The notes beneath the pieces were generated by a model that ran no database searches, had not been told where the DNA came from, and saw only the letters and a list, made by a program, of their open reading frames with translations. Position numbers and translations under genes: made by a program. A stretch of 64,000 nt of DNA from Variovorax sp. PBS-H4. Its GTDB lineage: Bacteria > Pseudomonadota > Gammaproteobacteria > Burkholderiales > Burkholderiaceae_C. The stretch is taken from contig NZ_LR594675.1 of assembly GCF_901827205.1 (NCBI RefSeq), positions 5,202,001 through 5,266,000 on the forward strand, in the 5' to 3' direction. Position 1 is the first letter of the stretch. Every line of letters begins with the position of its first letter. Below are positions 46,974 to 56,197 of this stretch, piece by piece.

Positions 46974-49900
46974 GGAATGCTCCCCGCCGCAACCAACGAC
47001 CGGCTCATGGCCTCGAACTGGAACTGCCGCGCCAGCGCCCGCTGCGCGGCGGTCCAGGCCGCGCACTCGGGCTGGGCGGCATCGATGGCATCGAGCGCGT
47101 TCATCACGCCGCGAAAGTAGCCCAGGCTCACCGCATCGCCGAGGGCGCGAAGGCGCGCTGCGTCGGGCAGCGCGGCGGCGGGCTCGGCCGGCACCGGCTG
47201 CGCTGCCACGGCGACGTCGGTCCACCGCAGCGCCAGCCGCCGCTCCAGCCAGTCGAGCAGCTCGCTGTGGCGCACGGGCTTGACGAAGAAATCCTCGGGT
47301 GCGATGCCGACGTCGTTGTCCAGCCGTTTGTCGAATGCGTTGGCCGAGACGATGGCGACCTGCGCATCGCACAGGCCGAGCGCGCGCACACGGCGGATGG
47401 TCTCCCAACCGTCGATGCCGGGCATCGCGAGGTCCACGAACATGGCATGCGGGTGCCAGCCGGCCGCCACCAGGTCGAGCGCATCGTGGCCGCTGGCGGC
47501 GGTGCGCAGCTCGAAGCCCAGGGGCGCGAGCAGTTGCACGAGCAGCTCGCGGTCGGCCTCTTCGTTGTCGACCACCAGCAGCCGCCGGTGCGGGCCTTCG
47601 TAGCCGCGCCGCTGACGGGGCGCCGCCGCGGCCGCGACGCGCCGGATGCCCGCCCCGCTCGCGTCATGCACGCGCGGCAGGAACAGCCGCACCCGGAACA
47701 GCGAGCCCGCGCCCGGCGCGCTCTGCACCTTCATTTCGCCTCCCATCAGGTCGATCAGCATCTTCGCGATGGTCAGTCCCAACCCCGCGCCCGGCGCCGA
47801 GCTGCCGGCGCTGGCCCCGCGCGCGAAGGGCTCGAAGATGCGGCCCAGTTCCTCGGCCGACATGCCGGGGCCCGTGTCCTCGACCTCGATCGCCGCGAAC
47901 TCGCGCGCATAGCGCAGGCGCAGCGTGACGCGCCCGAGGGTGGTGAACTTGATCGCGTTGCCCAGCAGGTTGATGAGGATCTGCCGCACGCGCCTCTCGT
48001 CGGCGCGCACCAGCTCGGGCAGATCGCCTTCGGGCTCGAAACGAAAGGCGAGGCCCTTCTCGGCCGCCTGCAATTCGAACATGTCGGCAAGCTCGACCAT
48101 CAGGTCGGCAAACTGCATGGGCCGGGCATGCAGGGTGAGCTTGCCGGCCTCGATGTGGGCGATGTCCAGCGTGCCCTCGATCAGCGACAGCAGGTGCTCG
48201 CCGCCACGCTTGATCACCGCCACTGCCTGCCGCCGGTGCGGGGGCACGGCCGCGTCCTCGCCCATGAGCTGCGCGTAGCCGAGGATGCTGTTGAGCGGCG
48301 TGCGCAGCTCGTGGCTGATGGCGCTGATGTAGCGGCTCTTGGCCTGGTTGGCCTGGTCCGCCTGCTCGCGAGACCGCTCGGCCGTCTGCTTGGCGGCCTG
48401 AAGCGCACGGTCGGTCTCGCGGTGCAGTTCGATCTCGCGCATCAGCAACCGTGTCTGGCGGTTCGATTCCTCTTGCGCCACCTTGCGGGTCTGCTGAGCC
48501 AGCACCAGCCACCAGGCGACGATGCCGGCGATCAGCAGGAGCGCCATGTAGGCCTTGAGGAAGCCGGAGCGCAGCGAGGTGGTGGCCTGCGCCATGTCGG
48601 CCAGCGCGCTCTCGCCGATGCCCCGCAGTTCCTGCCGGTACAGGACGCCGAACACCGCGGCGAGCAAGGGCACCACGATCAGCATCAGCAGCAGGAAGTG
48701 TCCGAGCCCGGTGTCGAGGTAGGGCCAGACCCGCCGCGGCAGCAGCCAGCGCAGGGCGCCCGACCACTGCGCCGACAGGCTCGCCTCGGGCTTGCACAGG
48801 TCGCCGCAGCGTGCATCGAGCGTGCAGCACAGCGAGCAGATCGCGCCCTGGTAGGCCGGGCAATGCGCCATGTCGGGGCCTTCGTAGTCGCGCTCGCAGA
48901 TCACGCAGCGCTGCGTGCTCAGGCGCGGGTAGCTGCCGGCCTCGGATTCGACCCGCGCCCAGCGCACCATGCGCGGCCCGGTGCCTGGCGCGAAGGTGCC
49001 GGCCCCGCCTTCGGCCGACACCCGGGCGATGTAGTACTTGCCGCGAGTGGCCCAGGCGATCAGCGGCGCAGCGGCAAAGGCGGTACCCAGTGCGATCAGC
49101 GCCGAGAACGCTTGCGCGGTGCGCCCGAAGGCGCCCAGGTGCGCGCTGATGGACAGCACCGAGGCCAGCGCCATCGCGCCCACACCCACAGGGTTGATGT
49201 CCCACAGGTGCGCGCGCTTGAACTCGATGCCCGGCGGCGACAGCCCCAGCGGCTTGTTGACCACGAGGTCGGCCACCACGGCCATCATCCAGGCGATGGC
49301 GATGTTGGCGTAGAGGCCCAGCACATCCCCCAGGGCCTCGAACACGTTCATCTCCATCAGCATGAAGGCGATCAGCGCGTTGAACACCACCCACACCACG
49401 CGTCCCGGATGGCTGTGGGTGACGCGCGAGAAGAAGTTGCTCCAGGCAAGCGAACCGGCGTACGCGTTGGTGACATTGATCTTGAGCTGCGAGATCACCA
49501 CGAACAAGGCCGTGGCCGCCACCGCCCAGCCATACTGCGGGAAGACGTACTCGTAGGCCGCGAGGTACATCTGGTTCGGGTCCACCGCACGCTCGGGTGG
49601 CACCATGTGGCCGATCGCGAGATAGGCCAGCAGCGCCCCGCCGAGCATCTTGAGCACGCCCAGCGCTACCCAGCCCGGGCCGCCCGCCAGTACGCCGGCC
49701 CACCAGCGGCCACGGTTGGCGGCGGTGCGCACAGGCATGAAGCGAAGGTAGTCGGCTTGCTCGCCCATCTGGGTGATGAGCGCGATGCCGACCGTGAGCG
49801 CGGCACCGAAGAGGTGCAGATCGAACCCGGTTTCGCCCGCCTTGACGCCGTTGTAGTGCGCGATGCCCGAGAACGCACCAGGATCGCGCGCCACCACATA

Positions 49901-50536
49901 GACGAACGGCACCACCAGCATGACCAGCCAGAGAGGCTGCGTCCACACCTGCAGCCGGCTGATGGCCGAGATGCCGTGGGTGACCAGCGGAATCACCACC
50001 AGCGCGCAGACCAGGTACCCCCAGGCTGCCGGAATGCCGAGCGCGAGTTCCAGCGCATAGGCCATCACCGCCGCCTCGAGCGCGAAGAAGATGAAGGTGA
50101 AGGAGGCGTAGATCAGCGAGGTCAGCGTGGAGCCGATGTAGCCGAAGCCCGCGCCGCGCGTGAGCAGGTCCATGTCGACGCCGTAGCGCGCTGCATAGAC
50201 GCTGATCGGCAGGCCGGCGAGGAAGATGATCAGCCCGGTGACGAGGATGGCCCAGGCCGCGTTGACGAAGCCGTACTGCACCAGCAGCGTGGCGCCCACC
50301 GCCTCGAGGATCAGGAAGGAGGCGGCGCCGCCGAAGGCCGTGCTGGCCACGCGCCATTCCGACATGCGGCGAAAGCGTTGCGGCGTGAAGCGCAGCGCAT
50401 AGTCCTCGAGCGTCTCGCGCGCCACCCAGCTGTTGTAGTCGCGCCGGACCTTGACGATGCGCTGCGGCGCTTCGTCGCTGGCGAGCGGGGGAACGGCGGT
50501 CGGGTCCACGTCGCCCAGGTGCAGATTCCGTGCCAT
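46970..50536 (-). CDS. NCS1 permease-Cys-rich-histidine kinase-receiver fusion sensor
   Basis: A 1188-residue sensor. Residues about 50-515 are a complete NCS1-type (purine/cytosine/allantoin) permease with about 12 helices ('FFALEAAVMAYALELALGIP', 'QMGEQADYLRFMP', 'LKINVTNAYAGSLAWSNFFS'). At about 543-580 lies a cysteine cluster (CVIC, HCPAYQGAIC, CCTLDARCGDLC) typical of a zinc or metal site, followed by two more helices. The kinase has the H-box 'ISHELRTPLNSILGY' at about 742, the N-box 'ILINLLGNAIKF' and G-boxes 'VEDTGPGMS' and 'GAGLGLTIAKML', then a receiver with 'MFVDLAMPGIDGW' (Asp about 1034) and a C-terminal helical, Hpt-like segment. The start follows the NCS1-like N-terminus. It is divergent from ureA. 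Confidence 0.93.
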
Positions 50537-50552
50537 CGGCACGACTGTTGCA
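50537..50552 (+). promoter_or_regulatory. Sigma-54 (RpoN) promoter candidate for ureA
   Basis: CGGCACGACTGTTGCA matches the consensus TGGCACG-N4-TTGCA at all but the first base, with exactly 10 bp between the -24 GG (50538-50539) and the -12 GC (50550-50551). It ends about 58 bp before the ureA start. An RpoN promoter would tie urease to nitrogen limitation through NtrC or to the adjacent two-component pair. Confidence 0.6.
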
Positions 50553-50576
50553 ATGCCTCCGGCTTGCCCATAATGA
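50548..50576 (+). promoter_or_regulatory. Overlapping sigma-70 promoter candidate for ureA
   Basis: TTGCAA, 17 bp, TAATGA: a reasonable sigma-70 pair that shares its TTGCAA with the -12 of the RpoN candidate. Only one of the two need be real. Confidence 0.4.
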
Positions 50577-50610
50577 CTCGCCCCGACGAAGCGACGACCC
50601 GCCTTCCGCC

Positions 50611-50913
50611 ATGGAACTGACACCGCGCGAAAAAGACAAGCTCCTGATCTTCACCGCCGCCCTGCTGGCAGAGCGGCGCCGCGCACGCGGGCTCAGGCTC
50701 AACTACCCGGAAGCAGTGGCCCTGATCTCGGCCGCCGTGATGGAAGGCGCGCGCGACGGCAAGACCGTCGCGGCGCTGATGAGCGAGGGCCGCAGCATCC
50801 TGTCGCGTGCCGACGTGATGGAAGGTGTCGCTGAGATGATCCCCGACATCCAGGTCGAGGCCACGTTTCCGGACGGGACCAAGCTCGTCACGGTCCACCA
50901 GCCCATCGTTTGA
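50611..50913 (+). CDS. ureA: Urease gamma subunit UreA
   Basis: A 100-residue subunit of the nickel urease heterotrimer, exactly the family length. It starts 'MELTPREKDKLLIFTAALLA' and has 'RGLRLNYPEAVALISAAVME', 'GARDGKTVAALM' and 'PDIQVEATFPDGTKLVTVH'. It is the first gene of the urease operon. No ureD precedes it, which is unusual for this family of clusters. The start ATG follows the RpoN/sigma-70 candidates. Confidence 0.97.
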   Translation: MELTPREKDKLLIFTAALLAERRRARGLRLNYPEAVALISAAVMEGARDGKTVAALMSEGRSILSRADVMEGVAEMIPDIQVEATFPDGTKLVTVHQPIV

Positions 50914-50929
50914 ACAACCCGAGCACACC

Positions 50930-51532
50930 ATGACCATTCGCCTTCTTCGCCAGGTTCCCCTGCTCCTCGTCGCCGCACTGCCGCTCGCCGCGGCCGCCCA
51001 CACGGGCGCCGACGCCGGGCTGCATCACGGCCTCGCCACCGGCTTCGTGCATCCGCTGACCGGTCCGGACCACCTGGCCGCCATGGTGGCGGTGGGTCTG
51101 TGGAGCGCCCTGGCCGCACGGCGAGCGTGGCCGGATCTGCTGTGGGCGCCGCTGGGCTTTGCACTGATGCTGCTGGCGGGCGCGGTGCTGGGCCTGGCCG
51201 GCGTCGCGCTGCCGGCAGTGGAGCCCATGATCGGGGCATCGTTGCTGGTGCTGGGGTTGCTGGTCTTCACGCAGCGCCGGCTGCCGGCCCTGGCCGCAGC
51301 GGCACTGGTCGGCCTGTTCGCGCTCTTCCATGGCGTCGCGCATGGGCAGGAACTGGCCAGCGAGCCGGGCGCCGCGCTCACGCTGGCCGGCATGGTTGCC
51401 GCCACGCTGTCGCTGCATGCCGCGGGCATTGCGGTCGGTTGGGCACTGCGCGGCGGCCACCGCTGGATGCCGCGCGTCGCCGGCACGGCGGTCGCGCTCT
51501 TCGGCATCGCATTGCTCGGCGGGGTCGCATGA
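50930..51532 (+). CDS. ureJ: HupE/UreJ nickel transporter
   Basis: A 200-residue membrane protein with a signal-like first helix and six further hydrophobic segments. The family motif 'HTGADAGLHHGLATGFVHPLTGPDHLAAMVAVG' is present in parts (GFVHPLTGPDHLAAMVAVG carries the HPxxGxDH metal motif), and a second His-rich site 'LFALFHGVAHGQEL' occurs in the middle. These proteins import nickel for urease or hydrogenase. Its position between ureA and ureB assigns it to urease. Its stop overlaps the ureB start by 4 bp. Confidence 0.95.
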   Translation: MTIRLLRQVPLLLVAALPLAAAAHTGADAGLHHGLATGFVHPLTGPDHLAAMVAVGLWSALAARRAWPDLLWAPLGFALMLLAGAVLGLAGVALPAVEPMIGASLLVLGLLVFTQRRLPALAAAALVGLFALFHGVAHGQELASEPGAALTLAGMVAATLSLHAAGIAVGWALRGGHRWMPRVAGTAVALFGIALLGGVA

Positions 51533-51837
51533 TCAATCCGGGCGAACTCATCACCGACGAGGGCGACCATGCGCTCAACCCCGGCCGCCGCGCACTGACG
51601 CTGGTGGTGCGCAACGCCGCCGACCGGCCGATCCAGGTCGGCTCCCACTACCACTTTGCCGAGACCAACGGCGCACTGGACTTCGACCGCGAGGCCGCGC
51701 GCGGCATGCGCCTGAACATCGCCTCGGGCACCGCGGTGCGCTTCGAGCCGGGTCAGCAGCGCACGGTCGAGTTGGTGGACTTCGGCGGCGACCGGGTGGT
51801 CTACGGCTTTCGCGGGCTGGTTCAAGGAAAGCTCTGA
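51529..51837 (+). CDS. ureB: Urease beta subunit UreB
   Basis: A 102-residue beta subunit. 'MINPGELITDEGDHALNPGR', 'VRNAADRPIQVGSHYHFAET' and 'RFEPGQQRTVELVDFGGDR' are family-typical. The ATG overlaps the ureJ stop (ATGA), and ureC starts 3 bp after its stop, so stoichiometric translation is expected. Length is normal. Confidence 0.97.
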   Translation: MINPGELITDEGDHALNPGRRALTLVVRNAADRPIQVGSHYHFAETNGALDFDREAARGMRLNIASGTAVRFEPGQQRTVELVDFGGDRVVYGFRGLVQGKL

Positions 51838-51839
51838 GC

Positions 51840-53558
51840 ATGGCAACGATCGGGCGGCGTGCCTACGCCGAAATCTTCGGGCCCACCGTGGGCGACCGCG
51901 TGCGGCTGGCCGACACCGACCTGGTGATCGAGGTCGAGGACGACTACACCCTGCGCGCCGGCGGCTACGGCGAGGAGGTCAAGTTCGGCGGCGGCAAGAC
52001 CATCCGCGACGGCATGGCCCAATCGCAGCGCACGCGCGCCGAAGGCGGGGTCGACACCGTCCTGACCAATGCGCTCATCCTCGACCACTGGGGCATCGTC
52101 AAGGCCGACATCGGACTGAAGGGCGGACGCATCGTCGCGATCGGCAAGGCCGGCAACCCGGACGTGCAGCCCGGTGTGGACATCGTCATCGGCCCGGGCA
52201 CCGAAGTCATCAGCTGCGAGGGCAGCATCGTCACCGCCGGCGGCATCGACAGCCACATCCACTTCATCTGCCCGCAGCAGATCGAGGAGGCGCTGGCCTC
52301 GGGCGTCACCACCATGCTGGGTGGCGGCACCGGTCCGGCGACCGGCACCTTCGCAACCACCGCGACGCCGGGGCCCTGGCACATCGAGCGCATGCTGCAG
52401 GCGGCCGACGCGTTTCCGATGAACCTCGGCTTTCTCGGCAAGGGCAATGCCAGCCTCCCGGCTGCACTGCACGAACAGATCGACGCCGGCGTGATCGGCC
52501 TCAAGCTGCACGAGGACTGGGGAACCACGCCATCGGCGATCAGCAACTGCCTGGACGTGGCCGACGCCACCGATACGCAGGTGGCGATCCACAGCGACAC
52601 GCTGAACGAGTCGGGCTTCGTCGAGAACACCATCGCGGCGGTGAAGGGCCGGGGCATCTGCGCCTTCCACACCGAGGGCGCGGGCGGCGGCCATGCGCCC
52701 GACATCCTGCGCGTGGTGGGCGAGGCGAACTTCCTGCCCTCCTCCACCAACCCGACGATGCCCTACACCGTGAACACGCTCGACGAGCACGTCGACATGC
52801 TGATGGTGTGCCACCACCTCGACGCCGGCATCCCCGAGGACCTGGCCTTCGCCGAGAGCCGCATCCGCAAGGAGACCATCGCGGCCGAGGACATCCTGCA
52901 CGACCTGGGCGCGATCAGCATGTTCAGCTCCGACAGCCAGGCCATGGGGCGGGTGGGCGAGGTGATCATCCGCTGCTGGCAGACCGCGCACAAGATGAAG
53001 GGCCAGCGCGGCAAGCTGCCGGAGGACGGCAGCCGCAACGACAACGCACGCGCCAGGCGCTACGTGGCCAAGTACACGATCAACCCCGCCATCGCGCACG
53101 GCATCTCGCACGAGGTGGGCAGCATCGAGGTCGGCAAGTGGGCCGACCTGGTGGTGTGGAAGCCGGCCTTCTTCGGCGTCAAGCCCTTCACCATCCTGAA
53201 GGGCGGCAGTATTGCGATGGCCGCGATGGGCGACCCCAACGCCTCGATCCCGACGCCCCAGCCGGTGCACTACCGGCCGATGTTCGGCGCCTTCGGCGGT
53301 TCGTTGGCGAAGAGCTCGCTGACCTTCGTGTCGCAGGCCGGGCTGGCTGCAGGTATCGGGCAGCGCTACGGCCTGGCCAAGACTCTGAGCGCCGTGAAGA
53401 ACATCCGCGGCGTGCGCAAGCAGGACATGGTGCACAACGGCTACACGCCGAAGATGGAGATCGATGCGCAGACCTATGCGGTGCGCGCCGACGGGCAGTT
53501 GCTCACCTGCGATCCGGCGGTGGTGCTGCCGATGGCGCAGCGGTATTTTCTGTTCTGA
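51840..53558 (+). CDS. ureC: Urease alpha (catalytic) subunit UreC
   Basis: The 572-residue catalytic subunit that hydrolyses urea to ammonia and carbamate. Active-site residues are all present, offset by five from Klebsiella numbering: nickel ligands His139 and His141 ('DSHIHF'), the lysine carbamylated to bridge the nickels, Lys222 ('IGLKLHEDWG'), the mobile-flap catalytic His325 ('MVCHHLD') and Asp365 ('FSSDSQAMG'). No substitutions were seen in these motifs. It is the last gene before an antisense toxin-antitoxin pair interrupts the cluster. Confidence 0.98.
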   Translation: MATIGRRAYAEIFGPTVGDRVRLADTDLVIEVEDDYTLRAGGYGEEVKFGGGKTIRDGMAQSQRTRAEGGVDTVLTNALILDHWGIVKADIGLKGGRIVAIGKAGNPDVQPGVDIVIGPGTEVISCEGSIVTAGGIDSHIHFICPQQIEEALASGVTTMLGGGTGPATGTFATTATPGPWHIERMLQAADAFPMNLGFLGKGNASLPAALHEQIDAGVIGLKLHEDWGTTPSAISNCLDVADATDTQVAIHSDTLNESGFVENTIAAVKGRGICAFHTEGAGGGHAPDILRVVGEANFLPSSTNPTMPYTVNTLDEHVDMLMVCHHLDAGIPEDLAFAESRIRKETIAAEDILHDLGAISMFSSDSQAMGRVGEVIIRCWQTAHKMKGQRGKLPEDGSRNDNARARRYVAKYTINPAIAHGISHEVGSIEVGKWADLVVWKPAFFGVKPFTILKGGSIAMAAMGDPNASIPTPQPVHYRPMFGAFGGSLAKSSLTFVSQAGLAAGIGQRYGLAKTLSAVKNIRGVRKQDMVHNGYTPKMEIDAQTYAVRADGQLLTCDPAVVLPMAQRYFLF

Positions 53559-53566
53559 CCCGGGGC

Positions 53567-53953
53567 TCAGCGTTGCTTCAGGTGCTCCCGGATCCACGCA
53601 GCAAATCCTTCCTCGTCGATCGTGCTTGCCGCGACGTCGAACATCACGAGGGTCGCTTCAGCCTGGGCGACATTCAACCGCCATCCATTGAGTGCCAGGA
53701 ACAAGCCGACCGCAAGAAAAGCTGCGCGTCTGTTGCCATCGACGAAGGGGTGATTCTTGGCAATTCCGATTCCGTAGGCTGCCGCCAGTTCGGCGAGATC
53801 GGGTTCGCCATAGGCAACAAGATGGCGCGGCCGAGCCAGAGCAGACTGGAGCAGACCTTCGTCGCACAAGCCCGATGCGCCACCGTGCTCGGCGAGGCTC
53901 TCGTCGTTCAACAGGATGAGCGAATGCTGGTCGACCCAGCGCCATATGCTCAC
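53567..53953 (-). CDS. Doc-type (Fic fold) toxin
   Basis: A 128-residue Doc-like toxin: 'MSIWRWVDQHSLILLNDESL' is the usual Doc N-terminus, and the Fic motif is 'HPFVDGNRRAAFLAV' (H-x-F-x-D-G-N-R-R). Doc enzymes phosphorylate EF-Tu and stop translation. It overlaps the AbrB-type antitoxin gene by 4 bp and is antisense to the urease operon, ending 9 bp after the ureC stop (which lies on the other strand). All motif residues are intact, so it should be active. Confidence 0.92.
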   Translation of the reverse strand: MSIWRWVDQHSLILLNDESLAEHGGASGLCDEGLLQSALARPRHLVAYGEPDLAELAAAYGIGIAKNHPFVDGNRRAAFLAVGLFLALNGWRLNVAQAEATLVMFDVAASTIDEEGFAAWIREHLKQR

Positions 53954-54174
53954 TTGGCGAGCTGGTGGAAGGTGTCGCGAAACTCCCGCATAAACTCGCG
54001 CCCCAGCTTCAATTGCTCTTCCATGTCCGGGTCATAGGGCGTGAGCATTACGCCGTTGGACGCTTCCGTCAGGAACAGTGTGTCGCCCTTTTCAACCTTC
54101 AAGCGGGCAAGGACTTCCTTGGGCAAGATAACGCCCACGGAATTCCCGATCTGCGTCAATTTGAGTGCCGACAT
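53950..54174 (-). CDS. AbrB/MazE-type antitoxin
   Basis: A 74-residue protein with an N-terminal SpoVT/AbrB swapped-hairpin domain ('LKLTQIGNSVGVILPKEVLA', 'LKVEKGDTLFLTE') and a C-terminal helix ('LKLGREFMREFRDTFHQLAK') likely to bind the toxin. Doc is classically paired with Phd; pairing with an AbrB-type protein is a known variant. A 14 bp perfect palindrome 19 bp upstream of the start is the likely autoregulatory site. Confidence 0.9.
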   Translation of the reverse strand: MSALKLTQIGNSVGVILPKEVLARLKVEKGDTLFLTEASNGVMLTPYDPDMEEQLKLGREFMREFRDTFHQLAK

Positions 54175-54192
54175 ACGAACCCCGCCTAAGTT

Positions 54193-54206
54193 ATAACAAT
54201 TGTTAT
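54193..54206. promoter_or_regulatory. Perfect palindrome, operator of the Doc/AbrB module
   Basis: ATAACAATTGTTAT is a 14 bp uninterrupted palindrome between the antitoxin start (54174) and ureE (54249). It sits where the TA promoter must be and could also affect readthrough into ureEFG. Confidence 0.6.
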
Positions 54207-54248
54207 GCTACCGGGGAACAGCTGCTACCTCAAGTCCTTCTCTTGTCC

Positions 54249-54842
54249 ATGCTCACAGCCAACAAACTCATGCCCCAGGGCGGCGGCCTCGCGTCCGTGC
54301 TCCTGAAGCGCGCCGCCAGCGTCGAACTCGACTGGGACGTGCGCCAGAAAAGCCGCTTCGACGCCACCGACTCCCAGGGCCGCCAGCTCGGCGTGTTCCT
54401 GCCGCGCGGCACGCTGGTGCGCGGCGGCGACGTGCTGGTGGCAGAAGACGGCTCGTTGATCAAGGTCATCGCGGCGAAGCAGCCGGTGCTGGTCATCACG
54501 CATTGCAGCGAGCACGGCACGCCCTTCGACCTCATGCGCGCGGCCTACCACCTGGGCAATCGGCACGTGCCCATCGAACTCAAGCCCGACCACCTGAAGA
54601 TCGAGCCCGACCACGTACTGGCCGGCATGCTGCGCTCGATGCACCTGATCGTGCGCGAGGCCGAGGAGGCCTTCGAGCCCGAGGGCGGTGCCTATGGAGC
54701 CCAGGGCCACTCGCACGGCCGCGCGCCGATCGGGCCGGTGCTGCATCCGGATGCCTATGCCGCGGCGCCCACGACCGATCACGGCCACGATCACCACGGC
54801 CACTCGCACGATCACGCGCATGGCCACGGCCACTCGCACTGA
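54249..54842 (+). CDS. ureE: Urease accessory nickel chaperone UreE
   Basis: A 197-residue nickel-binding chaperone. 'ASVELDWDVRQKSRFDATDS' and 'LPRGTLVRGGDVLVAEDG' belong to the N-terminal domain, 'AYHLGNRHVPIELKPDHLKI' to the metal domain with its conserved His, and the C-terminus ends in a His-rich tail (HGHDHHGHSHDH and HGHGHSH) that stores nickel. The ATG shown gives the family N-terminus MLTANKLM, although no strong ribosome site is visible. It overlaps ureF by 1 bp (TGATG). It is separated from ureC by the antisense TA module. Confidence 0.96.
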   Translation: MLTANKLMPQGGGLASVLLKRAASVELDWDVRQKSRFDATDSQGRQLGVFLPRGTLVRGGDVLVAEDGSLIKVIAAKQPVLVITHCSEHGTPFDLMRAAYHLGNRHVPIELKPDHLKIEPDHVLAGMLRSMHLIVREAEEAFEPEGGAYGAQGHSHGRAPIGPVLHPDAYAAAPTTDHGHDHHGHSHDHAHGHGHSH

Positions 54843-55531
54843 TGGCTGACGCGCCGGGCGCCCTGCCCGCGGCCAGCCTGCTGCAGCTGATCTGGCTGGC
54901 CTCGCCGGCCCTGCCGGTCGGCGGCTTCTCGTATTCCGAAGGCCTGGAGGCGGCGATCGAATGGGCCGGCGTCGGCAACGAGGCCACAGTGGCCGACTGG
55001 CTGGCCGACCAGCTCCACCTGAGCCTGGCGCGCAGCGACCTGGCCGTCGTCGCACAAGCCATCGGCGCCTGGCGCGACGGCGAGCTCGCACGCATCCGCG
55101 ATCTCAACGACTGGGTGTTCCAGACCCGCGAATCGGCCGAATTCCGGCTGCAGACCGAGCAGATGGGCCGCTCCTTCGTCGAATGGCTCAAGCTGCGGCA
55201 CGCCGATGCGGCCGCGGTCTTCGACGCCCTGCCCGCCAGCTACCCGATCGCCTTCGCGTTCGCGGCCGGCCGCACCGAGGCGCCGGTGCGCGACGCCTGC
55301 CTGGCCTTCGCCTTCGGCTGGGCCGAGAACATGGCGGCGGCCGCGGTCAAGGCCGTGCCGCTGGGCCAGAGTGCGGGCCAGCGCATCCTCGGCCGCCTGG
55401 CTGCTGAAATTCCGGCGGCAGTGGACCAGGCCCTCGCGCTGGCGGATGATGAGCGCCAGGCCTTCTCTCCGATGCTCGCCGTGCTCTCCGCCCGCCACGA
55501 AACCCAGTACTCGCGCCTATTTCGAAGCTGA
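54842..55531 (+). CDS. ureF: Urease accessory protein UreF
   Basis: A 229-residue all-alpha accessory protein: 'LIWLASPALPVGGFSYSEGLE' is the N-terminal signature, with 'WVFQTRESAEFRLQTEQMGRS' and 'AFGWAENMAAAAVKAVPLGQ' later. UreF bridges UreD-apourease and UreG and guards GTPase-driven nickel insertion. Its partner UreD is not encoded in the window. It is coupled to ureE (TGATG) and followed after 15 bp by ureG. Confidence 0.96.
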   Translation: MADAPGALPAASLLQLIWLASPALPVGGFSYSEGLEAAIEWAGVGNEATVADWLADQLHLSLARSDLAVVAQAIGAWRDGELARIRDLNDWVFQTRESAEFRLQTEQMGRSFVEWLKLRHADAAAVFDALPASYPIAFAFAAGRTEAPVRDACLAFAFGWAENMAAAAVKAVPLGQSAGQRILGRLAAEIPAAVDQALALADDERQAFSPMLAVLSARHETQYSRLFRS

Positions 55532-55546
55532 TCCGACCTGACCATC

Positions 55547-56197
55547 ATGAGCTCCGCCCTGCACCACATCCCCCATCGCACCAAGAAGCTGCCGCCGCTG
55601 CGCGTGGGCATCGGCGGCCCGGTCGGCTCCGGCAAGACCACCCTGCTGGAAATGCTCTGCAAGGCGATGCGCGACAAGTACGACCTGATCGCCATCACCA
55701 ACGACATCTACACCAAGGAAGACCAGCGCCTGCTGACGGTGGCCGGCGCCTTGCCGGCCGAGCGCATCATGGGCGTGGAGACCGGTGGCTGCCCGCATAC
55801 GGCGATCCGCGAGGACGCCTCGATCAACCTCGAGGCCATCGACCGCATGCTGGCGGACTTTCCCGATGCGGACGTGGTCTTCGTCGAGAGCGGTGGCGAC
55901 AACCTGGCTGCCACCTTCAGCCCCGAGCTCAGCGACCTCACGATCTACGTGATCGACGTCGCGGCCGGCGAGAAGATCCCGCGCAAGGGCGGTCCCGGCA
56001 TCACGAAGAGCGACCTGTTCGTGATCAACAAGACCGACCTTGCCCCCTACGTCGGTGCCGACCTCGGCGTGATGGAAGCCGACACCAGGCGCATGCGCAA
56101 GCAGCGCCCCTTCGTGATGACCAACCTCAAGACGAAGGACGGGTTGGCGGAGGTTGTTTCCTTCATCGAGGAACGCGGGATGCTGGCCGAGCATTGA
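55547..56197 (+). CDS. ureG: Urease accessory GTPase UreG
   Basis: A 216-residue SIMIBI GTPase: P-loop 'GIGGPVGSGKTTLLEMLCK', switch region 'TNDIYTKEDQ', the CPH metal motif in 'GVETGGCPHTAIREDASINL', 'VVFVESGGDNLAATFSPEL' and the base-recognition 'VINKTDL'. All motifs are intact. Its 3' end overlaps the AraC-family gene on the opposite strand by 35 bp, so the two transcripts are convergent. Confidence 0.97.
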   Translation: MSSALHHIPHRTKKLPPLRVGIGGPVGSGKTTLLEMLCKAMRDKYDLIAITNDIYTKEDQRLLTVAGALPAERIMGVETGGCPHTAIREDASINLEAIDRMLADFPDADVVFVESGGDNLAATFSPELSDLTIYVIDVAAGEKIPRKGGPGITKSDLFVINKTDLAPYVGADLGVMEADTRRMRKQRPFVMTNLKTKDGLAEVVSFIEERGMLAEH

